NCBI GenBank assembly: GCA_047517625.1
Contig: JAKZSO010000208.1
Coordinates: 1-5,413, forward strand
Origin: JABHVE01 sp047517625
GTDB lineage: Bacteria; Pseudomonadota; Alphaproteobacteria; UBA2966; CAIVPW01
Direction of reading: 5' to 3'
Length of the DNA: 5,413 nucleotides
This document shows, piece after piece, positions 1-4,449 of the stretch (position 1 is the stretch's first letter; each line of letters starts with the position of its first letter). A model generated the notes under the pieces. The model was not told the DNA's origin, made no database searches, and saw only the letters and a program-made list of their open reading frames with translations. The translations under genes and the position numbers were made by a program.

Positions 1-1
1 G

Positions 2-322
2 GATCAGGAGTTGGTGCCGGGGTGGGAGGGCTGTCTGTCGGTGCCGGAAATGCGTGGCGTCGTGCCGCGGTTTTCCCGGGTGCGCTACAGCGGCACCACC
101 CCCGACGGCGAGCACTTCGAGCGCGAAGTCAGCGGCTACCATGCCCGAGTGGTCCAGCACGAATTCGACCACCTTGACGGCATTTTGTATCCCATGCGCA
201 TGGAAGATTTGGGCCTGTTGGTGTTTGAGTCCGAATTCCATCATTATTTGGGATCGGACGACGATGACGGCGTTGAAAACGACGGTGTTCAGAATAGCGA
301 TCAGGACGCGAACGATGATTGA
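2..322 (+). CDS. def: Peptide deformylase, C-terminal part (5' end outside window)
   Basis: Peptide deformylase removes the formyl group from the N-terminal methionine of new proteins, using a metal ion in the cytoplasm. The 106 visible residues contain motif 2 (EGCLSVP, with the metal-binding Cys) and motif 3 (QHEFDHLDG, with the two metal-binding His and the catalytic Glu). Motif 1 (GxGxAAxQ) must lie upstream of the window. The reading frame is open from base 2, so the gene is cut by the window edge. The family core ends near FESEFHHYL. After it comes an unusual tail of about 20 residues, almost all Asp, Glu, Asn, Gln, Gly or Ser. The stop codon lies inside the start region of the next gene (8-bp overlap), which suggests a shared transcript. 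Identification is firm. Whether this is the housekeeping copy or a second paralogue cannot be told from the part seen. Confidence 0.95.
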   Translation, partial: DQELVPGWEGCLSVPEMRGVVPRFSRVRYSGTTPDGEHFEREVSGYHARVVQHEFDHLDGILYPMRMEDLGLLVFESEFHHYLGSDDDDGVENDGVQNSDQDANDD

Positions 323-1004
323 TGCCAACCTGGAAGCGGCCCGGAATAGAATTTTGGACGCCGGCTTGGTCCTTGTGCCGGCCATGGGCTGGACCGCGGC
401 GATGCTGGACCGGGCCGTCACGGAAACCGGGGTCGACCTGCCCCTGGCCACGCGCGCGTTCCCCCACGGCCCGGCCACCATGATCGACGCGTTTCACGCC
501 CGTGCGGATGCCGCCATGGAGACCGAACTGGCCGCCCGCGATTTGGACCGGGTGAAAATACGCGACCGTATTGGCTTGGCTGTGCGGCTGCGCTTACTGG
601 CCATGGAACCGCACAGGGAAGCCGCGCGCCGGGCCTTGGTCGTGCAGGCGGCACCCAGGAATCTGTTGACGTCCGCGGCTGGGCTGGCGCGGACCGCCGA
701 CGCCATCTGGTACGGCATCGGCGACACCTCGACTGATTTCAGCTTTTACACAAAACGCGCCCTGGTCGGCGGCGTCTATGCCTCCACGTCCGTGGTTTGG
801 TTTTCCGACCGATCCCCGGATTTCGAAGAGTCTTGGGCATTTCTGGAGCGGCGGATTTCCGACGCATTGAAGTTGGGCGGATTGCGGCGGCGGCTCAAGG
901 CTGGGCTAGGGCCTAGTCTTGGGGATCTTCTGGAGCGCTTGCCTGGGCGGCGCGGTACGCGGCCACTTTGGCGTCGATTTCAGCGTCACCAAGCCCAAGG
1001 ATAG
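315..1004 (+). CDS. COQ9-family ubiquinone biosynthesis protein
   Basis: The 229-residue product matches the COQ9 family (the bacterial group once called rpsU-divergently transcribed protein). In eukaryotes COQ9 is a lipid-binding protein with a TetR-like fold that assists the COQ7 hydroxylase of ubiquinone synthesis. A similar role in bacteria is inferred. Visible hallmarks are the N-terminal three-helix region with FPHGPATMIDAF (about residues 49-60), KIRDRI (81-86), PHREAARRAL (99-108), the family core ADAIWYGIGDTSTDFSFYTK (128-147), and the WAFLERRI helix (174-181). The start at ATG 315 fits the family N-terminus. It has an AGGA ribosome-binding site at 303-306 and overlaps the def stop, so translation is probably coupled. 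The frame is open upstream of 315, but that stretch only reads the def gene out of frame. The last 30 residues are basic and overlap purE in antisense. This tail is variable in the family, so its extent is the least certain part. Confidence 0.9.
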   Translation: MIDANLEAARNRILDAGLVLVPAMGWTAAMLDRAVTETGVDLPLATRAFPHGPATMIDAFHARADAAMETELAARDLDRVKIRDRIGLAVRLRLLAMEPHREAARRALVVQAAPRNLLTSAAGLARTADAIWYGIGDTSTDFSFYTKRALVGGVYASTSVVWFSDRSPDFEESWAFLERRISDALKLGGLRRRLKAGLGPSLGDLLERLPGRRGTRPLWRRFQRHQAQG

Positions 1005-1410
1005 AGGCCGCCAAGAGGGCCGCGTTCACCGCTCCGGACCGGCCAATCGCCAATACCCCCACCGGAATTCCCGCTGGCATCTGCACCATCGAAAGTAGGC
1101 TATCCATGCCATCCACCTTGCTTTCCATGGGAACCCCCAACACCGGAATGCGCAGCCGCGCCGCGACAACGCCCGGCAGCGCCGCGGCCATCCCCGCCCC
1201 GGCAATGATCACTTTAATTCCCCGGTCCATGGCGGTGGCGCAATATTCGTCTAGGCGGTCGGCATTGCGGTGCGCCGAAATCACCTTGGATTCCGCGGCG
1301 ATCCCAAGTTTTTCCAACGTTTCCGAGGCGTGACGCATGGTCGGCCAATCGGATTGGCTTCCCATTAAAATTCCGACCATGGGGCCTGTTTTGACCACGG
1401 TTAACTCCAT
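913..1410 (-). CDS. purE: PurE-type N5-carboxyaminoimidazole ribonucleotide mutase, divergent
   Basis: Class I PurE moves the carboxyl group of N5-CAIR to carbon 4 to give CAIR in purine synthesis. The 165-residue length is normal. Family features seen are GSQSDWPTM (17-25), ISAHR (45-49) with the catalytic His at 47, IAGAGMAAALPG (69-80), PVLGVP (89-94), SLLSMVQMPAGIPVG (104-118) and AIGRSGAVNAALLAA (121-135). Several normally constant positions differ. SAHRTP is SAHRNA, the usual GGAAHLPG is GMAAALPG (His replaced by Ala78), and the loop after ESK is one residue short. The enzyme may therefore be altered in activity or specificity. purK, often adjacent, is not next to it on either side in this window. 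The ATG at 1410 is used; an internal ATG at 1380 (MVGILMGS) is an alternative start, and neither has a clear ribosome-binding site. The fold assignment is sure, the exact activity less so. Confidence 0.88.
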   Translation of the reverse strand: MELTVVKTGPMVGILMGSQSDWPTMRHASETLEKLGIAAESKVISAHRNADRLDEYCATAMDRGIKVIIAGAGMAAALPGVVAARLRIPVLGVPMESKVDGMDSLLSMVQMPAGIPVGVLAIGRSGAVNAALLAASILGLGDAEIDAKVAAYRAAQASAPEDPQD

Positions 1411-1428
1411 TTTGAGGTTGGCGCGCGC

Positions 1429-1456
1429 AGTATAAGGACTCCTATTGGCCCGGCAA
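1429..1456 (-). promoter_or_regulatory. Candidate sigma-70 type promoter of purE
   Basis: Read on the minus strand, TTGCCG (1456-1451) and TATACT (1434-1429) are separated by 16 bases and match four and five of six consensus positions. Transcription would begin about 12 bases before the ATG at 1410. No purine-repressor palindrome or riboswitch is apparent. This is a motif match only. Confidence 0.4.
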
Positions 1457-1508
1457 GGGATTGAAAGGCGCGGATATTCGCGGGTTTACCGCTTTGGGCC
1501 ATCGGCGT

Positions 1509-1514
1509 TAGAAT
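1509..1514 (+). promoter_or_regulatory. Possible -10 element before the GGDEF gene
   Basis: TAGAAT matches five of six bases of the -10 consensus and lies 9 bases before the ATG at 1524. Only a poor -35 (TTACCG, 1486-1491) stands 17 bases upstream. If it is used, the transcript would be nearly leaderless, which fits the absence of a ribosome-binding site before this start. Confidence 0.22.
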
Positions 1515-1523
1515 CGGTGCGCG

Positions 1524-2278
1524 ATGAAAATTGAGCCCACGCGAGGCGTAACCGGCGCGGGCCGGGGAACTCCGGTTTCCCGCATTAGCCGCGCGGAAAA
1601 AAGACCAGCCGGACCGCCAGCGGCCTCGGTTCAAGCCGACGTGTCCGGCCCTGTTTCCGACACTGTCGAAATTCTCGGAATCCCGGAAGCGGAACTGACG
1701 CCAAAGGTCCGGGACGCCCTGATGTCGCTGATGTCTGACGTCGCCGCCCTGCGCCGGGAAGTGGCCGAAGCCCGGGACCACATGGCCCATTTGGAGCGCA
1801 TGGCCGATCAAGATGTCATGCTTCCCGTGGCCAACCGCCGGGCGTTTGTGCGCGAGCTCAGCCGCGCCATCGCCGCCACCGAACGCTATGGCGCCAAGGC
1901 GGCGGTGGTGTATTTCGATATCAACTGATTTAAACACATCAACGACACGCTTGGTCACCCGGCGGGGACGCGGCGCTGCACCACATCGCCGACATTCTGG
2001 CAGCCAGCGTCCGCGAAACTGACACAGTGGGGCGTTTGGGAGGCGACGAATTCGGCGTCATTTTGAGCCATTCCGAGGACGAAGAAACCAAGGGCAAGGC
2101 CGAGGCTTTGGTCGACGCCATCCGCGCCGCACCGTTCGAGTGGGAGGGTGAGACCATCGATATTCAGGTTGCCTTTGGCGCCTACACGTTTCAGCCCGGC
2201 GAGGACGCAGACGACGCCTTGGCCGCCGCCGACCGGGCCATGTACGCGCACAAGAAAGGTTTGAAGAAAGCGGGGTAG
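1524..2278 (+). pseudogene. Diguanylate cyclase (GGDEF domain), interrupted by a stop and a frameshift
   Basis: GGDEF proteins join two GTP into cyclic di-GMP, the messenger controlling motility versus biofilm life. Restored, the product would be about 251 residues: a low-complexity N-terminus, a helical segment (about residues 60-95, probably a dimerising coiled coil), then one GGDEF domain, without transmembrane, PAS or REC parts. The domain begins at QDVMLPVANRRAF. The metal-site strand reads VVYFDIN and is followed by an in-frame TGA (1926-1928), where relatives usually have Gly or Arg. FKHINDTLGHPAG then continues in frame. At the G run 1964-1967 one base is missing, and the frame shifts to DAALHHIADILAASVRETD. 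The active site GGDEF (2039-2053) and the inhibitory RxxD site (RETD, five residues before it) are intact in the second frame. Two separate lesions indicate a decayed gene unless both are sequence errors. A GTG at 2027 cannot give a complete domain. Confidence 0.85.
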
Positions 2279-2283
2279 TTGGG

Positions 2284-2505
2284 TCAAGCAATGATGTCGG
2301 GGAGCAACGCCGCCTCGATGCGGGAGATTTGATCTTTGATGGCGAGTTTGCGTTTTTTCAAACGCTGGGCGGGAACTTGGTTCGCTGGGCCCTTGGCAAT
2401 GAGCGCCGAAATGGCGTCATCAAGGTCGCGATGTTCTTCTCGTAATGCGACGAGCTTTTTCTTCAATTCAGCACGGTCGGTTGGATCAGCCCCGGGCCTA
2501 GTCAT
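2284..2505 (-). CDS. Small DUF465/YdcH-family protein (copy 1)
   Basis: The 73-residue product is a charged helical hairpin protein of the DUF465 (YdcH) family, common in alphaproteobacteria and of unknown function. The signature is visible in order: LREEHRDLDDAISAL (21-35), a short loop, then AQRLKKRKLAIKDQISRIEA (46-65) and the conserved C-terminal PDIIA. No signal peptide or membrane segment is seen, so it is probably cytoplasmic. The frame stays open far upstream, but that part is antisense to the DUF2390 gene, so ATG 2505 is the sensible start. No good ribosome-binding site precedes it. It converges with the broken GGDEF gene, with five bases between the two stop codons and no terminator, and it is divergent from the DUF2390 gene across 21 bp. 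It uses more TTG and AT-rich codons than copy 2 at 3333. Confidence 0.88.
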   Translation of the reverse strand: MTRPGADPTDRAELKKKLVALREEHRDLDDAISALIAKGPANQVPAQRLKKRKLAIKDQISRIEAALLPDIIA

Positions 2506-2526
2506 CAACAAACAATACACCCAAAC

Positions 2527-3087
2527 ATGACCCCGCCGCCAAATCCGTTCTGGGAATTTTCGGTGGAGCTCTACCAAGACGAGGCCGTTGCAATCGCCTG
2601 CTTGGCGTTGCAAGAACGGCATTTGGCCCGGGTCGATGTAGATGTGAATATATTGTTGCTCTGCGTTTGGGCCGCGGTCTGCGGCCACGGCGAGCTGGAA
2701 GACCAGGAATTGCTGCGGGCCATTGCCGCCGTCACGCCATGGCGGCGGGACGTGCTTTTGCCCTTGCGCGGGGCCGCCCGCCAATTGCTGGGCGACGGAG
2801 TTGAACCTGTGCCCGAGGAATTGACCGGCGATCTACGCCAAGAAGTCACCCACGCGGAGCTGGAGGCCGAGCGCATCGAGCAATTGCTGCTGGTGCAGCT
2901 GGTGGATGCGGCCGCGCCAGGTCTGGAATCCGACCAAACCGCGGCGGAACTCGCGGCGACAAATTTCGCCCGGTATTTCGCCCGAATTGGGATTTCCCCG
3001 AGCACCGAGGACGCCGCGGATTTGGCGTCAATTTTGGAAAGCGCGTTCCCGGATAAAGCGGCGGGGACCGCCCCGGTGGATGCGTAG
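2527..3087 (+). CDS. TIGR02444/DUF2390 family protein
   Basis: The 186-residue product matches the TIGR02444 (DUF2390) family, whose function is unknown. The family pattern lies in the first two thirds: NPFWEFSVELYQ (6-17), then VAIACLALQERH, then VDVNILLLCVWAAVCG, with a following TPWRRDVLLPLRGAAR segment. The conserved part is mainly alpha-helical. NILLLCVWAAV is hydrophobic but too short and isolated to be taken as a membrane anchor. The C-terminal third (about 110-186) is rich in Glu and Ala, looks helical, and extends past the usual family core. The ATG at 2527 fits the family N-terminus, although no clear Shine-Dalgarno sequence precedes it. The gene is divergent from the DUF465 gene across 21 bp, so the two may share a control region. 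Leucine is often TTG, as in the genes to its left. Immediately after its stop the hairpin repeat array begins. Confidence 0.82.
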   Translation: MTPPPNPFWEFSVELYQDEAVAIACLALQERHLARVDVDVNILLLCVWAAVCGHGELEDQELLRAIAAVTPWRRDVLLPLRGAARQLLGDGVEPVPEELTGDLRQEVTHAELEAERIEQLLLVQLVDAAAPGLESDQTAAELAATNFARYFARIGISPSTEDAADLASILESAFPDKAAGTAPVDA

Positions 3088-3092
3088 GAGTG

Positions 3093-3124
3093 CAGATCGC
3101 GCTCTATGAGGGCGCGTGAATCTG
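3093..3124. repeat. Structured hairpin repeat, unit 1
   Basis: Outer arm CAGAT (3093-3097) pairs with ATCTG (3120-3124). Inner stem 3098-3104 pairs with 3110-3116 (five Watson-Crick pairs, one G-T, one more pair) around the loop TATGA. TGA (3117-3119) is unpaired between the inner and outer stems. It starts six bases after the DUF2390 stop codon. A 16-base linker beginning AACGAAAGGAA leads to unit 2. Confidence 0.8.
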
Positions 3125-3140
3125 AACGAAAGGAACAGTG

Positions 3141-3197
3141 CAGATCGCGCCCGCCTCCCCGATTCGTTGCTCCGCAACATTGAGGCGCGTGAATCTG
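3141..3197. repeat. Structured hairpin repeat, unit 2 (long form)
   Basis: Outer arm CAGAT (3141-3145) pairs with ATCTG (3193-3197). CGCGCC (3146-3151) pairs with GGCGCG (3184-3189). TGA (3190-3192) is again unpaired. The interior is longer than in the other units and holds its own small hairpin, GTTGC (3166-3170) with GCAAC (3174-3178). The linker to unit 3 is again 16 bases and nearly the same as the one before it. Confidence 0.78.
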
Positions 3198-3213
3198 AAC
3201 GAAAGGAAAAGTG

Positions 3214-3250
3214 CGGATCGTGACCGGCTTTTGCCGGTCACGTGAATCCG
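3214..3250. repeat. Structured hairpin repeat, unit 3, with compensating changes
   Basis: Outer arm CGGAT (3214-3218) pairs with ATCCG (3246-3250). Both sides differ from the CAGAT/ATCTG of the other units, and in a way that keeps the pairing. The inner stem is a perfect 10-bp helix (3219-3228 with 3233-3242) closed by a TTTT loop. TGA (3243-3245) is unpaired on the 3' side. There is no T tract after it, so it is not a typical intrinsic terminator. Confidence 0.82.
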
Positions 3251-3265
3251 AACGGCAATAAAGTG

Positions 3266-3297
3266 CAGATCGTGCCCGATTAGGGAGCGTGAATCTG
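3266..3297. repeat. Structured hairpin repeat, unit 4
   Basis: Outer arm CAGAT (3266-3270) pairs with ATCTG (3293-3297). Inner stem 3271-3277 pairs with 3283-3289, with one G-T pair and one mismatch, around the loop GATTA. TGA (3290-3292) is unpaired. It ends 35 bases before the start codon of the second DUF465 gene, so it may lie in that gene's 5' leader. The linker before it (3251-3265) begins AACGGCAATA, intermediate between the two linker types seen. Confidence 0.77.
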
Positions 3298-3319
3298 AAC
3301 GAAGACTTGGCAAGCGATA

Positions 3320-3326
3320 AAGGGAG
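3320..3326 (+). promoter_or_regulatory. Ribosome-binding site of the second DUF465 gene
   Basis: AAGGGAG lies 6 bases before the ATG at 3333 and supports that start. It is one of only two strong Shine-Dalgarno sequences in the window. Confidence 0.65.
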
Positions 3327-3332
3327 ACGGTC

Positions 3333-3518
3333 ATGGAGGAAGACGTAGTGCAAAAGAAAGACGCCGAGGCTCTGGCCCAGGAGCACAAGCGCCTGAAGGC
3401 CTCGATCGAGGAAGAGTATTCGCTGCCCAACCCCGACGCCCTGCGCGTCGCGGAACTCAAGCGCCGCAAGCTGAGGATCAAAGATCAGATCGCTGCCGCT
3501 GAGGCCGCGAAAATCTGA
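3333..3518 (+). CDS. Small DUF465/YdcH-family protein (copy 2)
   Basis: This 61-residue product is a second member of the DUF465 (YdcH) family, whose function is unknown. It shows the two-helix layout: LAQEHKRLKASIEEE (14-28), the loop YSLPNPDALRVA, then ELKRRKLRIKDQIAAAE (41-57). It lacks the PDIIA tail of copy 1 and ends AAKI. The start at ATG 3333 has a good ribosome-binding site. It is the only gene inside the hairpin array, with four units upstream and one downstream. Its last ten codons can themselves fold like a unit of the array, with the stop codon falling at the end of the outer arm. Leucine codons are CTG or CTC, without the TTG common in copy 1 and in the genes to the left, so the two copies probably have different histories. 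Identification is good, and no function can be given. Confidence 0.85.
   Translation: MEEDVVQKKDAEALAQEHKRLKASIEEEYSLPNPDALRVAELKRRKLRIKDQIAAAEAAKI
3486..3517. repeat. Possible hairpin repeat unit within the 3' end of the DUF465 gene
   Basis: CAGAT (3486-3490) pairs with ATCTG (3513-3517). Inner stem 3491-3497 pairs with 3503-3509 with one mismatch, and the loop is GCTGA. Three unpaired bases (AAA, 3510-3512) take the place of TGA. The 32-base length equals that of units 1 and 4. CAGATCGC also encodes the conserved Gln-Ile of this family, so part of the match may be coincidence. Confidence 0.45.
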
Positions 3519-3575
3519 TCGGCATTCAGAGCAGATCGTGGTCGAAAGACCACGTGAATCTGATCGGCATTTAGA
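3512..3575. repeat. Direct repeats flanking hairpin unit 5
   Basis: The 19-base sequence AATCTGATCGGCATTYAGA occurs at 3512-3530 and again at 3557-3575, with one difference (C or T). The first copy contains the DUF465 stop codon. The copies include the ATCTG arm plus the linker that follows it. This linker differs from the AACGAAAGGAA linker upstream, so there are two sub-types of the element. Confidence 0.8.
3532..3562. repeat. Structured hairpin repeat, unit 5
   Basis: Outer arm CAGAT (3532-3536) pairs with ATCTG (3558-3562). The inner stem is a perfect 7-bp helix (3537-3543 with 3548-3554) closed by GAAA, a stable GNRA-type tetraloop if transcribed. TGA (3555-3557) is unpaired. It lies 13 bases after the stop of the DUF465 gene, on the far side from units 1-4. 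Confidence 0.83.
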
Positions 3576-3695
3576 AATGAGTGGTCAGAGCGCGATGGCC
3601 GGCTCGAATTGAATTGCCGCGCCACAGCGCCGCGGAAGTGGCTAAGTCGGCGCTCGAACAGCCGCTCGCTGGCTTCGATCTTCCGCAAACACCTG
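3576..3695. other. Intergenic stretch with no gene recognised
   Basis: These 120 bases separate the last hairpin repeat from the end of the tetR gene. I see no coding region, tRNA, terminator with a T tract, or attachment-site duplication. Sequence style changes near here, so a junction between older and acquired DNA may lie in it, but no boundary sequence is visible. Confidence 0.4.
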
Positions 3696-4307
3696 TCAGT
3701 GTTTCGCCGCTGTGGCGACGGCGAGCATCGTTCCGGCGTCGGTAATTGCAGTAACCAGCGCATCGTCGCTGAATCCACTCGCGGTGATGGGACCGACCTG
3801 GTCGAGCATCAGGTTCGAGAGCCCGTGCACCAGCGACCATACGGCAAGCGCGGCGACGTGCGCCCGGTCAATTGCGAGCCCCTCTTTCTCGAGAACCGCA
3901 CACACGGCGCCGTATAGCTCCGCGTAGGCATCGCCGGACGCTGCAACGAGCTCTGGCGATGATCGGTCCGGCCCCTCTCGCGGCCCGAACATGAGCCGAA
4001 GGAGACCGGGGTTCTGCCGCGCGAACGCGCAATAGGCGCGGCCGATCGCAGCGAGCCGTTTGCCCGCGTTTCTGCCATTTGCCGCGCGCAACGCCTCGGT
4101 GAAACGCACGAAGCCGGACGCGGCCACCGCGGCCAACAGCGCTTTTTTGCCGGCAAAATGGCGATACGGGGCAGTGCGACTTACACCGACGCGTTCAGCA
4201 AGGCCGCGCAGCGACAGCGCTCCGGTGCCCCCCTCCTCCAGGCCCACCAGCGCCGCGTTGATCAGGGCATGGCGGAGATCGCCGTGGTGGTACGGCCGTT
4301 CCGTCAT
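3696..4307 (-). CDS. TetR-family transcriptional repressor with WHG-type C-terminal domain
   Basis: The 203-residue product is a one-component, ligand-responsive DNA-binding regulator. The N-terminal domain carries a TetR helix-turn-helix: LSLRGLAERVGVSRTAPYRH (31-50), followed by FAGKKALLAAV. The C-terminal domain fits the WHG class, with AYCAFARQNPGLLRLMFG (91-108) and WSLVHGLSNLMLDQ (157-170), where the ligand pocket is expected. ATG 4307 is chosen over the TTG codons at 4316 and 4313, because MTERPYHHGDLR is the usual family start and GGA lies just upstream. It is divergent from an ABC transporter operon, with two palindromic operators between. By the usual logic of such pairs it represses itself and the transporter until an exported compound binds. 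The compound cannot be predicted. Nothing in the gene looks broken. Confidence 0.9.
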   Translation of the reverse strand: MTERPYHHGDLRHALINAALVGLEEGGTGALSLRGLAERVGVSRTAPYRHFAGKKALLAAVAASGFVRFTEALRAANGRNAGKRLAAIGRAYCAFARQNPGLLRLMFGPREGPDRSSPELVAASGDAYAELYGAVCAVLEKEGLAIDRAHVAALAVWSLVHGLSNLMLDQVGPITASGFSDDALVTAITDAGTMLAVATAAKH

Positions 4308-4315
4308 TTCCAACA

Positions 4316-4342
4316 ATTATCACGGATTGTTGACATCGTCAA
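4316..4342 (-). promoter_or_regulatory. Possible tetR promoter
   Basis: On the minus strand TTGACG (4342-4337) and GATAAT (4321-4316) are 15 bases apart, shorter than ideal. TAATTG two bases later gives a 17-base spacing. The -35 lies inside the left operator, so a bound repressor would block it. Transcription would begin only a few bases before the ATG at 4307, which weakens the call. Confidence 0.3.
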
Positions 4343-4343
4343 C
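4329..4343. promoter_or_regulatory. Operator palindrome, left
   Basis: GTTGAC and GTCAAC form a perfect 6-bp inverted repeat around the central ATC. Its position between divergent tetR and transporter genes, and the near-identical second site, make it a probable TetR binding site. Confidence 0.75.
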
Positions 4344-4349
4344 TTTCTT

Positions 4350-4364
4350 GTTGACGTTGTCAAC
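4350..4364. promoter_or_regulatory. Operator palindrome, right
   Basis: This has the same GTTGAC/GTCAAC half-sites as the left operator, around GTT. With flanking T and A the symmetry extends to 7 bp per arm. The centres of the two operators are 21 bp apart, about two helical turns, so two repressor dimers would sit on the same face of the DNA. Confidence 0.77.
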
Positions 4365-4379
4365 ACCTCACCCTATGTA
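4351..4379 (+). promoter_or_regulatory. Possible promoter of the ABC transporter operon
   Basis: TTGACG (4351-4356) and TATGTA (4374-4379) are 17 bases apart. The -35 is a good match and lies within the right operator. The -10 matches only about half of the consensus. The leader to ATG 4450 would be about 65 bases. Confidence 0.35.
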
Positions 4380-4438
4380 GACGATGCTTACATAAAAACT
4401 GCGCGGGCTGCCGCTGGTGGCGGGGTGCCGCGCCACGC

Positions 4439-4445
4439 AGGAGGT
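4439..4445 (+). promoter_or_regulatory. Strong ribosome-binding site of the truncated ABC ATPase gene
   Basis: AGGAGGT is a full Shine-Dalgarno match, 4-5 bases before the ATG at 4450. It decides that start over an upstream in-frame GTG at 4417. Confidence 0.75.
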
Positions 4446-4449
4446 AGGA

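Noticed and set aside
906..916. Palindrome CTAGGGCCTAG at the purE stop codon
   Set aside because: It is short, lies in overlapping coding sequence, and occurs once. Chance is an adequate explanation.
968..1333. Plus-strand open frame opposite purE
   Set aside because: Its Ala/Ser/Thr-rich translation is the shadow of the well-supported purE gene.
2506..2784. N-terminal extension of the first DUF465 protein
   Set aside because: The frame is open, but the extension is antisense to the DUF2390 gene and has no family similarity. The normal family length is reached from ATG 2505.
3214..3250. Intrinsic terminator after the DUF2390 gene
   Set aside because: The stem is strong but the only T run is the loop. 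No T tract follows the 3' arm on either strand.
3093..3297. A CRISPR-like array of repeats and spacers
   Set aside because: Units are palindromic, spaced unevenly (48, 73 and 52 bases), few in number, with short near-identical linkers rather than unique spacers, and no cas gene is nearby.
2571..3481. Long minus-strand open frames across the DUF2390 gene and the repeat array
   Set aside because: They read antisense to real genes and through the hairpin repeats, giving repetitive Arg/Ser-rich sequence with no recognised domain.
4417..4449. GTG 4417 as start of the ABC ATPase
   Set aside because: ATG 4450 has a perfect Shine-Dalgarno sequence directly before it, and that sequence would be inside the gene if GTG were used.
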